Assembly (NCBI GenBank): GCA_959022495.1
Contig: CAUEYX010000009.1
Location: 1-64,000, forward strand
DNA: 64,000 nucleotides
Direction of reading: 5' to 3'
From: an uncultured Lachnospiraceae bacterium
GTDB lineage: Bacteria; Bacillota; Clostridia; Lachnospirales; Lachnospiraceae
Part shown: piece after piece, positions 52,083-62,200 of the stretch
How the letters are laid out: every line of letters starts with the position of its first letter
Numbering within the stretch: position 1 is the first letter of the stretch
Made by a program: the position numbers and the translations under genes
The notes under the pieces: generated by a model
Database searches by the model: none
What the model was told of the DNA's origin: nothing
What the model saw: the letters and a program-made list of their open reading frames with translations, nothing else

Positions 52083-52616
52083 ATGAGAAAGACAGTCTTA
52101 TTTATCGCGATGAGCCTTGACGGCTATATTGCCGATCAAAACGGCGGTGTGGGATGGCTGCACGGACAGGGCAGCGACAGTGAAAACGCAGATACCTATT
52201 CCGAGTTTGTAAAAGAGATAGATACGGTTCTAATGGGATGGCACACCTATCATCAGGTGGTGACAGAGTTGTCCCCAGACCAGTGGATCTATGGCGGTCT
52301 TTTGACCTATGTATTTACGCACAGGCAGGCCAGCTCAATCGAGAATATCTGTTTTACAGAGGAATCTCCGGCAGACTTGGTGAAAAAACTGAAAAATCAG
52401 GATGGAAAGGATATCTGGATCTGCGGCGGGGCCGATCTTGCCGGGCAGTTGATGCGCGTGGATCTGATTGACCGGTATTATATTTCTGTGATTCCGACGA
52501 TCCTGGGGAAGGGAATCCGGCTGTTTGAAGAAATGGAAAAAGAGCTGCAGCTGACTCTGATTGGGACGCGGAATTACAACGGGATCGTTGAACTGATTTA
52601 TGAGAAAAGACTTTAA
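52083..52616 (+). CDS. Dihydrofolate-reductase-fold protein (RibD C-terminal family)
   Basis: 177 aa. FIAMSLDGYIADQNGGVGWL at the start, LMGWHTYHQV and IWICGGADLAGQLMRVDLIDRYYISVIPTILGKGIRLF are the markers of the RibD_C/YyaP-YwjB type reductase group, which binds NADPH; true substrate usually unknown. Start 52083 has GGAGGAAG 5 nt upstream. It is downstream of the pump and probably co-transcribed; a supporting role in drug modification is possible but unproven. Confidence 0.85.
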   Translation: MRKTVLFIAMSLDGYIADQNGGVGWLHGQGSDSENADTYSEFVKEIDTVLMGWHTYHQVVTELSPDQWIYGGLLTYVFTHRQASSIENICFTEESPADLVKKLKNQDGKDIWICGGADLAGQLMRVDLIDRYYISVIPTILGKGIRLFEEMEKELQLTLIGTRNYNGIVELIYEKRL

Positions 52617-52628
52617 ATTTTCAGGAAA

Positions 52629-52735
52629 GTGTTATTTTTTAGAGAGTGTGTTATTTTTTGTTGTTTCGTGTCTGAAACGCGTGTGATAAGCTTCAACCAT
52701 AGCACCCGCGGACTGCGGGGCTTGGTTGAGACTTC
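52629..52735 (+). promoter_or_regulatory. Structured leader of the beta-helix protein gene
   Basis: Two copies of GTGTTATTTTTT (52629-52640 and 52648-52659) repeat with a 19-bp shift. They are followed by a hairpin at 52689-52733: TCAACCA/TGGTTGA outer arms and CCCGC/GCGGG inner arms around GGACT. No T tract follows, so it is not a simple terminator. The ribosome binding site comes 10-20 nt later. Confidence 0.5.
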
Positions 52736-52756
52736 AAAGGAAAGGAATAGGGAACG

Positions 52757-55700
52757 ATGAAGAGAAAAAAGCTTATTTCACAGATGCTGGTTTCGGTGTT
52801 TGCGATGTCCTCAGTTCTGTCAGGACTGAGCCCGATTACGGCTTACGCTGAAGGGCAGGAAGAGACGCGGAACACAGAGATCCAGGCGGAATTTTTCGTT
52901 TCTCCAAAAGGAGACGACGCGGGAGACGGCTCCTATGAGCATCCGTTTGCCACGCTGGAGGCCGCGCGGGATGCCGTGCGAAAAGTAAACGACAGCATGA
53001 CGGGGGACATCTATGTATTTATCGCGAAAGGAGATTACTATGTAGAGGACACCATTGTATTTGACGAGCAGGATTCAGGGACAAATGGATTCAAGATCAG
53101 GTATGTGAATCTGGACGGCATAGCAGACGCAAGTTTTATCGGAGGCAGACAGGTTGATTCGGAGTGGACGCTGGCAGAGAATAAAGGAGCTGACGCTGAT
53201 CTTCCGGATTCCGCGGTGGGGAAGGTATACAAAACCCATGTGGGTACGGACACCATCTTTGATACCCTTTATGTAAATGATGAGCGCGCCACACTGGCAC
53301 GCACACAGAATAAAGAGCAGATCGCGGGATTTGAGTCGGCTCTGACCCCCTATATGAAGACCGCGGGCGGCGGGATCAGCAGCCTGGTCTACAGGAACGG
53401 TGATCTGGATGATGAGGCCATTGCCGGACTTGTGAATGCCCAGGAGAGAGGGGATCTGGACGCTTCTGTGTATATGTGGGACGGAGGATATTGGGACTGG
53501 ATGACAGATACGATCCCGATTTCTGCCATTGACACATCCAGCAGAACGCTTACATACAAGACGGTAGAGGGACATCCGGAGATGTACCGGCCCAAATATT
53601 CAACCGGGACAAATGCGCGCTATTTCCTCCAGGGCAACTTAGGATTTTTGGACGCGCCGGGCGAATACTATTTTAACAAGACAACAGGAGACCTCTATTA
53701 TTATCCGGAGGAAGGCAGCATTGAGGACCAGGATATTGTAATACCGGAAGTGAAAGAGATTATCCGGCTGGAGGGTTCATCCAGAGACAGTATGGTAGAA
53801 AATATTGAGTTCAGCGGCCTTGAGTTCAAAGACACCAATACAACAGACTGGTACGCGTATGGATGGAACTGGGGTGACGCCGGCGCAGGGCTCGGATTCT
53901 ATCCGAAGGAAGCAGAGGGAAGCACCCAGCCGTCCTACTGCGAACAGACAGAGCGGATCGAATTCCAGTATGGAAATATTACATTAAAAAATACAAAAAA
54001 TATTACGATCTCCAAGTCCCGGATTACCAATGCGGGTATGTTTGGAATCGAGGTATATCTGGCGAATCAGAACACCGTGATCGAAGACTGCCTGATCAAT
54101 TATACCGGACATGGCGGGATCAATATAGAGGGCGGATACCCGGGAGTATCAGGGGACGAGAACGGAGACGGGTACAGCCGGGACAATCTTGTCCGCAATA
54201 CGGTGATCCACAATGTGGGCGAGCTCATTGGGCAGGCCACAGGACTTACGGTACAGCAGTCCAGTTACAATACATTCTCCAATATTGAGATTTATAATTC
54301 TCCGAGGAGAGGGGCATTTATCACAGCGGGACACAGCAGGAATCCCAACACCTCCTATCCCAATGGCGATAAGGATTTTGATATTATGACAGAGATGTAC
54401 TCCCATCACAATACATTCGAGTACATGTACATCCACGACTGCCAGCAGGACGGCGGTGATGACGGGGCATTTTTCGGGTGCTATCTGTATAAGGGAAGCC
54501 AGAACTACAAGCCCAACTATATCAATCAGATGGTGATCGAGAATACGGGGGCGAATCCGTCCATGGGGGATCTGGGGCCAAACTGTATGAACCTGGACAT
54601 GGGCTGCTCCGGATTTGAGCTGAGCAATGTAAAAGCCATCAATCCCATGAACTTTAATATCGAGGTCAACACGATCAAACAGTATGGGGACGTGATTAAA
54701 TTTGACAATGTAAATATTGATTACGGAACCATGGTAAATCTCATTGACGAGTTTGACGATTCCAAGATGGAATATGACAAGATCGGCGTAACCAGCGATT
54801 ATCCGGCTGAGTTTATGCACGCGGCTTCAAAGGATATCGTACAGGAGCCGGAAGACCTGTATTTTGAAGAAGATTTTGAAAACGGGATCGATTATACAAA
54901 GTGGACTGCGGACGGTACGGCTCCGGAGATCACAACACAGTGGTATTCTGAGGGCGGCCTGAGCGGAAGACAGGGCCTTGAGCTTACAGGGAACGGAAAA
55001 TTGTACCGTGAGTTCAGTGAAACACTCAATAAAGTTGTGACAGTCAAGATGTTTGACAGGCAGAACAACAACCTTGCCGCTTATGATTCCGGCAGACAGA
55101 ATTCGTCCAAAACAACCTCCATTGCAAGGGCGGACGACGGAGAGAATATCATTGGCATCGGGATGGACTATGATAATCTGAATCATTATGTTGTCCAGAT
55201 CGGGGACAGCCGGGAGGCCACAGAGATAGAGAGAACTTTTGGATGGCATGAATTCAAATTCGACTACACTTCTGGCACGGATGTGAAACTCTATCTCGAC
55301 GGAGAACTTGTGGGAACGGTGAAAGCGGACGGGTTTGATACGGTTTCCCTTGGGGCTGACGATGGAAAAGGCATCGCGTACTATGATCAGCTCTATATCT
55401 TTGGAGGAGCGGAGGCAGAGGAGCCGGGAAGCATTACAATACCGCCGGCACCGGAGTATGATTCTTCCAATGACAACAAAGAACAGCTCAGCCTTGACAT
55501 GGAAGACGGACAGCTGCCAGAGTTCGAGCAGGTAAATAAGTCCTATATGGAGATCGTGGCCGATCCCGCTGACCCGGAAAATATGGCGCTCTTTAATGAT
55601 GTACAGGACGGCCATAATTTCTATCAGACAGATGCGGACTGGAACAACTATGTGGTAAACCTGAAGTGGAGGTTTGCCGGATGGGGAGCCCAGAATGTGC

Positions 55701-57763
55701 TGGGCGGCGCCTATGACAATTTCACCATCTTTGTCATGACCAATCTGGAGGGTGATGAACGGCCGACGAACCCGGGATCTTACCAGATTGTATACAGAAG
55801 AAATAAAAACGGGGGAAATGGATTCGACGCGGGCACTCCCTATTTTGAGATCTGCAAGCACGCAAGAAGCGGCGATACGGTTCTCGGGCGTTCGGCGGTG
55901 CCGGAGGGCTTCGAAGCGGACGCATGGCATGAGCTGCAGATTCAGACCTTCGATGGCAAGGTCGGATTCATCGTGGACGGCCAGCAGCTGATCTCAGTGA
56001 ATGACGGGGCATACACATACGGCGGCGTAGGGTTCGGAGGAATCAATGCCCAGGTGTACATGGACGATATCCAGATCATATCAAACCCGACCTATGTTGA
56101 CTATCCGGAGAATTTCGGACTGATAAACGCGGAGTTAAACGGCGATTTCAATCCGGAATATTATACATACAGCGCGGTGATCCAGGAGAAAGAGCAGCCG
56201 GTTACCATGGTGAAACCAGTGCCGGTACTTGAGGGGGCGGATGTGAAGATCGCCCTGAATGGAACAGATATCACAGATCAGTTTGAAGACGGTCAGGCTG
56301 TGGAACTGAAATTAGAAGCCGGCATGAACAGAGTGGTGGTCTCCGAGGTGACTTCAGCCGGAACGAAAGACTACACCATCTACATTGACAACCGTGCGGA
56401 GATCACAGAAATTGGAAAGATCGATCCAGTTACAGTAAATAGAGGCGAAGCGCCTCAGCTGCAGTCGACAGTGAATGTGGCATTTGACGACGGAACAGAG
56501 CGTGAAGTTGAGATTCAGTGGGATATGATCAATCCATGGTCCTATAAAGTGACAGGGCAGTTTGAAGTACAGGGTCAGCTGAAAGACTTTTCTGAAAAAG
56601 TAAGTGCGTCTGTGACCGTTGACGGCATTGTGTCAGCTGCGAAACTGGCGGACGTTGAGACCTCGGTTGGAAAGGCTCCGGTTCTGGCGGAATCTGTCTC
56701 TGCGGTATTCGTATCCGGCGCGAAAGAACTGGCTCTTACTTATGTGCAGGCAGACGCGAAGCTGTACGAGAAGGAAGGTGTGGTGATCCTCCCGGCTCGG
56801 GCTGAGGGATACGCTCCGGTACTTCTGCAGAAGGTGATTGTAAAAGACGGTGGACAGACAGAACCGGGCGAAGAGGTGAATAAAGAACTGCTCCAGAAGA
56901 CATATGACTATGCGCTGACACTGTCCACAGAGGGTGTTGTGGAGAGCGCGGCAGAATTTTTCAAGGAAGCTTTGGCGCAGGCAGAGAAAGTTCTGGCGGA
57001 TACAGAGGCATCACAGGAAGAAGTCAATGCGGCCTGGGACAATCTCCTGGAAGGCATCTGGGGCCTGGGGCTTACCCAGGGCGATAAGACCATGCTCAAT
57101 CTGCTCGTGGAGAAAGCCCAGAGCATGATAGAGAACCAGGATAAATATGTACAGGATACCTGGAATAACCTTGTAGAAGCGCTGGAAGAGGCTGAGGCGG
57201 TCCTGGAAGACGGCGACGCTATGGATGAAGACATTGAACCGGCGGCGGAGAAGCTGTTAAGCGCCATCACAGAGCAGCGGTATAAAGCGGATAAATCCAA
57301 CCTCAAAGAGCTGATCAGCAGGGCAGAAGGGATCGATTCCGCGAAATACACAGAAGAAAGCGTGGCTGTAATGAGAACCGCGCTGGCACAGGCAAAGGCT
57401 GTGATGGCGGACGAGAGTCTCAGTGTGGACAGCCAGGAAGAGGTGAACGCGGCAGCAGCACAATTAAGCAGCGCGATCGAAGGCCTGGTTCCGGTCTCCG
57501 GGGATGACGGAGACGACGGAGATAACGGAGACGGAACAGATGGAGATGACAGCGGCACAGATGGAGATAACAGCGGCACAGATGGAGACGGCAGCAGCAA
57601 AGGCGGAGACAGCAGCTCAGACGGAAGTGTTTCCGGCGGCAGCCAAAACTCTGCAGTAAAGAGTGTTCAGACCGGCGACACAGCAAATCTGATCCCATTG
57701 ATCACTGCGCTTATCGCAGCGTCAGCTTTGGCTGTGGCACTGAAAAGAAAAAATGGAAAATAA
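52757..57763 (+). CDS. Giant surface protein with parallel beta-helix glycosidase-like domain
   Basis: 1668 aa. Signal peptide about 1-31. Residues ~47-690 form a right-handed beta-helix enzyme region: FFVSPKGDDAGDGSYEHPFATLEAARDAVR, IFDTLYVNDERATLARTQN and a run of NNT/NTF-type helix turns; the start resembles GH141-type and related glycosidases. Two concanavalin-like modules follow (about 700-880 and 905-1115), Ig-like domains (about 1120-1370), three FIVAR-like helical repeats, a Gly/Asp-rich linker of GDDGDNGDG type, and a sortase-like end SVQTGDTANL, helix, LKRKNGK. Probably removes a sugar from host or plant glycans at the cell surface; exact activity not assigned. GGAAAGGAATAGGG precedes the ATG. 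Confidence 0.8.
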   Translation: MKRKKLISQMLVSVFAMSSVLSGLSPITAYAEGQEETRNTEIQAEFFVSPKGDDAGDGSYEHPFATLEAARDAVRKVNDSMTGDIYVFIAKGDYYVEDTIVFDEQDSGTNGFKIRYVNLDGIADASFIGGRQVDSEWTLAENKGADADLPDSAVGKVYKTHVGTDTIFDTLYVNDERATLARTQNKEQIAGFESALTPYMKTAGGGISSLVYRNGDLDDEAIAGLVNAQERGDLDASVYMWDGGYWDWMTDTIPISAIDTSSRTLTYKTVEGHPEMYRPKYSTGTNARYFLQGNLGFLDAPGEYYFNKTTGDLYYYPEEGSIEDQDIVIPEVKEIIRLEGSSRDSMVENIEFSGLEFKDTNTTDWYAYGWNWGDAGAGLGFYPKEAEGSTQPSYCEQTERIEFQYGNITLKNTKNITISKSRITNAGMFGIEVYLANQNTVIEDCLINYTGHGGINIEGGYPGVSGDENGDGYSRDNLVRNTVIHNVGELIGQATGLTVQQSSYNTFSNIEIYNSPRRGAFITAGHSRNPNTSYPNGDKDFDIMTEMYSHHNTFEYMYIHDCQQDGGDDGAFFGCYLYKGSQNYKPNYINQMVIENTGANPSMGDLGPNCMNLDMGCSGFELSNVKAINPMNFNIEVNTIKQYGDVIKFDNVNIDYGTMVNLIDEFDDSKMEYDKIGVTSDYPAEFMHAASKDIVQEPEDLYFEEDFENGIDYTKWTADGTAPEITTQWYSEGGLSGRQGLELTGNGKLYREFSETLNKVVTVKMFDRQNNNLAAYDSGRQNSSKTTSIARADDGENIIGIGMDYDNLNHYVVQIGDSREATEIERTFGWHEFKFDYTSGTDVKLYLDGELVGTVKADGFDTVSLGADDGKGIAYYDQLYIFGGAEAEEPGSITIPPAPEYDSSNDNKEQLSLDMEDGQLPEFEQVNKSYMEIVADPADPENMALFNDVQDGHNFYQTDADWNNYVVNLKWRFAGWGAQNVLGGAYDNFTIFVMTNLEGDERPTNPGSYQIVYRRNKNGGNGFDAGTPYFEICKHARSGDTVLGRSAVPEGFEADAWHELQIQTFDGKVGFIVDGQQLISVNDGAYTYGGVGFGGINAQVYMDDIQIISNPTYVDYPENFGLINAELNGDFNPEYYTYSAVIQEKEQPVTMVKPVPVLEGADVKIALNGTDITDQFEDGQAVELKLEAGMNRVVVSEVTSAGTKDYTIYIDNRAEITEIGKIDPVTVNRGEAPQLQSTVNVAFDDGTEREVEIQWDMINPWSYKVTGQFEVQGQLKDFSEKVSASVTVDGIVSAAKLADVETSVGKAPVLAESVSAVFVSGAKELALTYVQADAKLYEKEGVVILPARAEGYAPVLLQKVIVKDGGQTEPGEEVNKELLQKTYDYALTLSTEGVVESAAEFFKEALAQAEKVLADTEASQEEVNAAWDNLLEGIWGLGLTQGDKTMLNLLVEKAQSMIENQDKYVQDTWNNLVEALEEAEAVLEDGDAMDEDIEPAAEKLLSAITEQRYKADKSNLKELISRAEGIDSAKYTEESVAVMRTALAQAKAVMADESLSVDSQEEVNAAAAQLSSAIEGLVPVSGDDGDDGDNGDGTDGDDSGTDGDNSGTDGDGSSKGGDSSSDGSVSGGSQNSAVKSVQTGDTANLIPLITALIAASALAVALKRKNGK

Positions 57764-57865
57764 ACAGGTGAAGAAGAAAGGATAAGAACGCCTGCGGATA
57801 AAAAGGCAGGCAGAACAAAAGGATAAGGAACAGGCTGGCGCACGTGACAGTGCGCTGCCGGCTGT

Positions 57866-57924
57866 GCTCCCTTCGGGCAGACAGGTGACGCAAGAGACCT
57901 GCTGCTTCGGAGGGAGCTTTTTTT
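57866..57924 (+). terminator. Terminator of the beta-helix protein gene
   Basis: GCTCCCT/AGGGAGC outer stem and GCAG-CAGGT/ACCTG-CTGC inner stem, followed by seven T residues. Further on, 57925-58140 shows only two small dyads (GGCACAGTGCC at 58026 and GACAAAGGAACTTTTGTC at 58051) of unclear role. Confidence 0.8.
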
Positions 57925-58144
57925 ACAAAAATCAGAGGTTGTTAGAAATCGGAGGATCTGTTAAAAATCTGAGATGAAAATGAAAGATATGTGAGTGATC
58001 ATTATTTTTATTTGTTGAAGAACCTGGCACAGTGCCTGAGAATAAACAGAGACAAAGGAACTTTTGTCACTGGTATGCGGGCAGGCAGAAAAGTTGTCCC
58101 GAAAGATAAATACAGCGATTTTATGAATGTGAGAGGTAGGAAAG

Positions 58145-59185
58145 ATGACAAAAAAAGAAAGAGTGATGGCAGCAATCCGCCATCAAAAGACAGACCGGGT
58201 GCCCAAAGGGGAGATCTATATTCAGCCGAAGGTGTCCAATGCCCTGCTGGGCAGAGATTATCCGCTGGACCATCAGCATTTTGAGAGGGATGCGGCGGTA
58301 CGTAAGCTTTTGAACATGGACCTTATCAATGTGGGAGACTGGCCGGAATGGAAGATTGGGGAGACCGAAGACGGCAAGGCGATTGTGCGGAGTGTGTACG
58401 GCCAGACATTTGTAGTGGGCGCCGAGTCAAAGCATATCCTCGATCCCGCTCTGGATATCGAAGACGCGGATGATTATGAGGAGCCAGACATTTCTAAAGT
58501 AAAGGGGACATTGATTGAAAGATTCGCGCAGGAGACGGATCTCTTTGTCTTCGCGCAGATCGGAGGCCCGATCTCTATGCTCAACGAGATGTTTCCTATG
58601 GAAGACTATATGGTGTACTGTCTGACCAACACAGAAGATATGTACACGATTTCGGAAAAAGTAATCGCGTTCGAGATCAAAAAGGCAAAGCTGTTTCTAG
58701 ATAAAGGCGCGGACGCAATCTTGATTGCGGACGATATGGCATTCAATGCAGGGGTGTTCCTTCCACCTTACATTATGGAAAAGAATGTCTATCCCTTCTA
58801 TAAAAAAATGATCAAAGAGATCAAAGCGTACAAGGATGTACCGGTCTTTCTGCACAGTGATGGAAACTTAAATTCTGTCATGGATGATATTGTGGAGTGC
58901 GGCTTTGACGGTCTCCAGTCCCTGCAGCCCTCGGCGGGCATGGATATTGCCCGGATCAAAGAAAAATACGGTGATAAACTGTGTCTGTGGGGAAATATCG
59001 ATCTGGACCACATCCTGTGCTTTGGGACGACAGATGAGGTGAAGGCAGATGTCAGAAGAACGATTGACATTGCGTCACCGGGAGGAGGATTCATCCTCTC
59101 CACGTGCAATACCATGGTGGATATCATTCCCACGGAAAATATTCTGGCCATGATGGAAGAGGCAGAGCGGGTGCTGCATTCATGA
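58145..59185 (+). CDS. Uroporphyrinogen decarboxylase (URO-D) family protein
   Basis: 346 aa. MTKKERVMAAIRHQKTDRVPKGE is the classic start of the URO-D/methyltransferase superfamily; FLHSDGNLNSVMDDIVECGFDGLQSLQPSAGMDI and LWGNIDLDHILCFGTTDEV fit its barrel. It is not expected to be true HemE: no heme genes are near, and in Clostridia such paralogues are often corrinoid-linked methyltransferases or are found in sugar-use loci without known function. AGGTAGGAAAG precedes the ATG. It is followed 37 bp later by a large unrecognised protein, probably in one operon with it and GH2. Confidence 0.85.
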   Translation: MTKKERVMAAIRHQKTDRVPKGEIYIQPKVSNALLGRDYPLDHQHFERDAAVRKLLNMDLINVGDWPEWKIGETEDGKAIVRSVYGQTFVVGAESKHILDPALDIEDADDYEEPDISKVKGTLIERFAQETDLFVFAQIGGPISMLNEMFPMEDYMVYCLTNTEDMYTISEKVIAFEIKKAKLFLDKGADAILIADDMAFNAGVFLPPYIMEKNVYPFYKKMIKEIKAYKDVPVFLHSDGNLNSVMDDIVECGFDGLQSLQPSAGMDIARIKEKYGDKLCLWGNIDLDHILCFGTTDEVKADVRRTIDIASPGGGFILSTCNTMVDIIPTENILAMMEEAERVLHS

Positions 59186-59222
59186 TATCAGTGTAATTAG
59201 GCGTAAGATAGGAGAAAGAAAA

Positions 59223-62200
59223 ATGAGTATGACAAAGCAGATGATCGTGGACCAGAATACACACTGGATCAAAAGCGGCCAGAGTGTGGCATTGAATTTT
59301 TCACTGGATATGGATGAGGCACAGATGGAGGACAGCAGTTTCCGGCTGCAGCTGCGCGGAAGGGCAGGGATACATCCCTCCTGGATGTACGAAGGCGGTC
59401 TTCCCTATCTCTTCCGGGATATTGACGACGCGTTGTGCACGGAGACGGACCACAGCCGTTTTTCCTTAAGAATCCGCTGCCGGGGGGAGGATTATCCCCG
59501 GCGCGCGTATTATCGGATCGACTGTCCGCCCAGGATCAATTCGCAGTATCCGGTTCCGCCCAATGGCAGCACGGAATGGGCGTTTTCCGGTACTGTCAGG
59601 ACAGAAGATCTTGAAGTGGAAGAACATGGATCTGCACAGATCCGGTTTGAGACTTGGATGAAGTGGGAAGGACGGGATATCAGAGATATCGGCAGAGAGC
59701 CGGATCGGACGGACATTGTAAATCTGCCGCGCGGCACCAGCGGATGGACGCGGATTGGCGGGCAGATTGAGATCGGGCCGGATACGGCGGCCGTACTTGT
59801 GACCATCGAAGTGGAGAAAGCCAGCGGCACAGTGTGGCTGGAAGATTTTTCTCTGACAAACGACAAAGGGTTTAATATACTGCCGCCCTTTGACATGACA
59901 AACCGGTATCACGAATTCATGAACTGGATGGGGGAGAACCTGTCACAGAAGGAGTGGACGGATCTTTTGGTCACTGTGAACGGATGTGATCTGGGCGTTC
60001 ACTCATGCTTTCAGCGCTGCTTTGCGGGAAATGAAAACGAGATCTCTGTGCCGGACGGGGTGCTGCGTCCGGGCAGGAATGAACTGATCCTGAAAAATGT
60101 ATCGGACTATTTCCAGCCGGTTCCCTATGTGTTATCACGCCTGGCGGTACACGCGGAGAAAACCCGCCCGGCGCAGATCATATACTGCCCGGAATATGTG
60201 CGGGCGGGGGAAGAGTTTGGAATTCTGATCCGCACAGGGCAGCCGGATCTGGAGGTATGCGTGGAGACAGATGAGCCGCTCTCGGTTAAAAATTGTACAT
60301 CATTGCGCGGTAAAGGGCTTCATGTGGTGCGGTTATCGGCCGGGAAGGCCGGGGAACATCTGGAAGTGACGGTGTCATGCCGGTCGGGCGGAGACAGGAG
60401 AGCTGTCGCAGCAGGTCCTGCCGATGGTTCAGGAGAGAAGGGACAGAAAGCATATGAAAGCTATAGGGACAGCGCGTGGATCAAGCGGATCGTAGAAAAA
60501 GAAACAGACGGCGTGATTACAGGCAGCGGGGACGCGGTCTACATTGCCCAGGATATGGATGAGATGGAGCGCTATCTGTGCTGGTATCTGTCAGAGAATC
60601 TTGGGAATATGATCACGTTCCGCCCGGTGTACCGCTGGTCGGGGAGCCGTTCGTGCCATCCGGATGTGTGGCGCCGTATGGCAGAACTATGCAGCGGCCT
60701 GAATATGGGATACTGCTATATTACAGACGGAAGGGAACTGCCGGGGATCAACGCGAATCCGTCCGATGCCATGCTTCAAGGGGATTACTATCTGGGAAGC
60801 CAGGGACATGAGAGGGACGGCGCGTTCTATTACTGGCTCCAGACTCACAGGATGTGTAATGAAACACTGTATGAGCAGATCTGCCGAAAGGTGTGCCGGC
60901 ACCCAGATTATACATACCGGGTTCCGTTTGAATACGGAACAGACGATGTATATTACAATTTCAATCCTGTAAAATGCGCGGATATGGAGGAAGGAGCGCG
61001 GCAGTTTGTAGAAAAGGCGGCCGCCTCTTTAAAAGGGATCAAAAGGCATACCGGACCGTCTACTTTATTTAAGTACCTGTATCAGGCGGGAATAGAAGTT
61101 TGCGGCGCGGAGCTGATGTATGGCCCCACGGAAGTCATCCTGTCCGCCTTAAGGGGAGCGTCTGAAGCGTGGAACAAAGAACGGTTCGCCGCCCACCTGG
61201 CAGTCCAGTGGGGGACAACACCCCATGATACGGAGACGCATTTCAGGAGATTTCGGCTCGCGCTTTATCTCAGTTATATGCACGGGTGCCATCACATCAA
61301 CACAGAGGAAGGATTCTACCGCATGGAGGAGATGTTCGCTGAGTCTGACCGTTTCAGCATCTCCTGCAGCGGACATGCGGATATACAGCGGGAGTTTCTC
61401 ACATTTATACAGACCCACAGCCGCCGGGGGCGTATGGTCAGTCCGGCAGCTCTGCTCCACGGGGCAGATGATGCCTGGGTATGCTTTACAAGGAGGAACG
61501 CGTGGTCTCAGGAAGGGGATGCGTGGCAGTTTGATACCCCGGAGGAAAGCTGGGATCTGCTCCGGGTGTTTTATCCGGATTCTGTGCTGGACGCGATTTA
61601 CCGCCATCCGTGCCCCGATGAACCGCAGGGATATTATACCCGCACCCCATATGGGACAGTGGATATCCTCCCGGCTGAGGCGGCGGTGGAGAAATATATG
61701 CGGCACAGCCATCTGGCGTTCCTTGGATATAATACCGCAGCGGAAGATCAGATAGAGAAACTGGAAGAGTATGTGAAAAACGGTGGGAAACTGCTGCTTG
61801 GCTGGTGCCATCTTCTGACCGATACGGATCGGGAAACCGCCATCCGGGGTATCCCGCATCCTCTGGACGCGCGGCGGCTTACCGGCCTGTGTCTCCGCTC
61901 ATTCAGACAGGGCGCGGACGGCGGCCGGTACGGCGACGTTGAACAAATGGCAGAGCATATGGAAGTTCTGGAGACGCGGGAAGGTGTTCCGTTCGTAATA
62001 CGCAGAAAACTCGGGAAAGGCCAGGTGTATTTTGTAAACGCGGCGGAATATCCGGCTGATCAGCGTGTGCGGGACACCTATGAAAATCTTCTGCGTCAGT
62101 TCGCGGAAGAGGCGGCCCGGGAGAATTTCCACAAGGGATGGATGACTGGGAATGACACGGTGGGCACGGCAGTGTACGACCGGGAGGACGGACAGCGGGT

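Noticed and set aside
54827..55930. 367-codon minus-strand frame inside the beta-helix gene
   Set aside because: Antisense to a strongly supported secreted protein, without a ribosome binding site or recognisable domain.
56908..57600. 230-codon minus-strand frame rich in Ser and Pro
   Set aside because: Shadow of the Asp/Gly-rich linker and FIVAR repeats of the beta-helix protein; no start signals.
58026..58068. GGCACAGTGCC and GACAAAGGAACTTTTGTC as operators of the URO-D operon
   Set aside because: Short dyads with no clear promoter alongside; too little evidence to call.
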